This document shows positions 63,874 to 64,000 of a stretch of 64,000 nt of DNA, in pieces. The notes under the pieces were generated by a model that was given only the letters and a program-made list of their open reading frames with translations, was not told where the DNA came from and ran no database searches. The stretch comes from Mucilaginibacter limnophilus (lineage in GTDB: Bacteria > Bacteroidota > Bacteroidia > Sphingobacteriales > Sphingobacteriaceae): NCBI RefSeq assembly GCF_004005815.1, contig NZ_SACK01000011.1:34438-98437 (forward strand), given 5' to 3'. Made by a program: the position numbers and the translations under genes. Numbering within the stretch: position 1 is the first letter of the stretch; the number at the start of each line of letters is the position of its first letter.

Positions 63874-64000
63874 TTATTCTTCAAATTTCCATTTAACAAA
63901 TGCCTCAATGGCTTCATATTCGGCCAAACCAAGCTCGTTATACAACCGTGCGGTTTCGCGGGTGCGGTCTTCGGCACGTACCCAAAACTCCCGCGCATCA
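63874..64000 (-). CDS. C-terminal end of an unidentified gene (5' part outside window)
   Basis: Reading the minus strand from base 63999, 41 codons run to a TAA at 63874-63876 (DAREFWVRAEDRT near the edge, YNELGLAEYEAIEAF in the middle, then KWKFEE). The composition (alternating charged and hydrophobic residues, helix-like) is that of a real protein tail, whereas the longer open frame at 63738-63998 in the neighbouring frame is rich in Cys, His and Asn and is probably a shadow. I do not recognise the family. The 63619-63873 spacer shows nothing further. Confidence 0.5.
   Translation of the reverse strand, partial: DAREFWVRAEDRTRETARLYNELGLAEYEAIEAFVKWKFEE

Noticed and set aside
63738..63998. 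86-codon open frame on the minus strand at the right edge
   Set aside because: Composition is rich in Cys, His, Asn and Tyr and unlike a globular protein; the neighbouring frame gives a better protein tail ending at 63874.
1..64000. CRISPR arrays, tRNA/rRNA genes, insertion sequences or prophage
   Set aside because: No regularly spaced repeats, cloverleaf signatures, transposase motifs or phage genes were recognised on either strand.

Overview
The window looks like the chromosome of a glycan-degrading Bacteroidota, most likely Sphingobacteriaceae (Mucilaginibacter/Pedobacter type). The genus is inference. The evidence is two SusC/SusD pairs, an ECF sigma/FecR pair feeding a SusC with an STN domain, several secreted glycosidases, a hybrid two-component regulator remnant, and the absence of strong Shine-Dalgarno sequences. 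I saw no rRNA, tRNA, CRISPR array, insertion sequence or phage gene.

Bases 1-31400 form a rhamnoside/plant-glycan utilisation region built from AraC-controlled units. A minus-strand operon (10778 to 646) carries three alpha-L-rhamnosidase-type enzymes and a remarkable one-chain fusion of a membrane desaturase-type oxygenase, a Rieske [2Fe-2S] domain and an NqrF-like reductase. Next come a SusC/SusD pair (16887-11961), a GH106 / GH43 / arabinose-isomerase-like operon (23727-17621), and a plus-strand pair made of a secreted (alpha/alpha)6-barrel protein and a TIM-barrel sugar isomerase (25356-28789). Three paralogous AraC regulators are scattered among them. A composite sequence TTTGATAWAT-N11-TTTGAY lies upstream of four units, with a weaker copy upstream of a fifth, always in the same orientation to the gene; I propose it as the shared AraC operator.

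Bases 28889-41453 are a second utilisation locus on the minus strand: ECF sigma factor, FecR anti-sigma, STN-SusC, SusD, two surface lipoproteins and a GtaA-like secreted enzyme. Beyond it (41454-43171) lies decayed DNA: a frameshifted SusC plug fragment, a strong hairpin and an orphan LytTR domain.

Bases 43172-53416 are a compact plus-strand cluster: Ser/Thr kinase, degenerate-FHA protein, a 32-residue membrane peptide, PP2C phosphatase, a 1357-residue fusion of a SEDS glycosyltransferase with a penicillin-binding transpeptidase, an FHA protein and a second Ser/Thr kinase. The parts list matches the actinobacterial fhaA-fhaB-pstP-rodA-pbpA-pknA-pknB locus, but with RodA and PbpA in one chain. 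I regard this as the best candidate for an undescribed system: a phospho-signalling-controlled peptidoglycan synthase in Bacteroidota.

Bases 53425-56692 again hold damaged genes: a DUF6624-like pseudogene, and a glycosidase and a hybrid-regulator fragment that meet head to head at what looks like a deletion junction. Bases 57318-63618 are a small secreted protein and a complete RND efflux operon (adaptor, pump, outer-membrane channel). The right edge cuts the C-terminus of an unidentified minus-strand gene.
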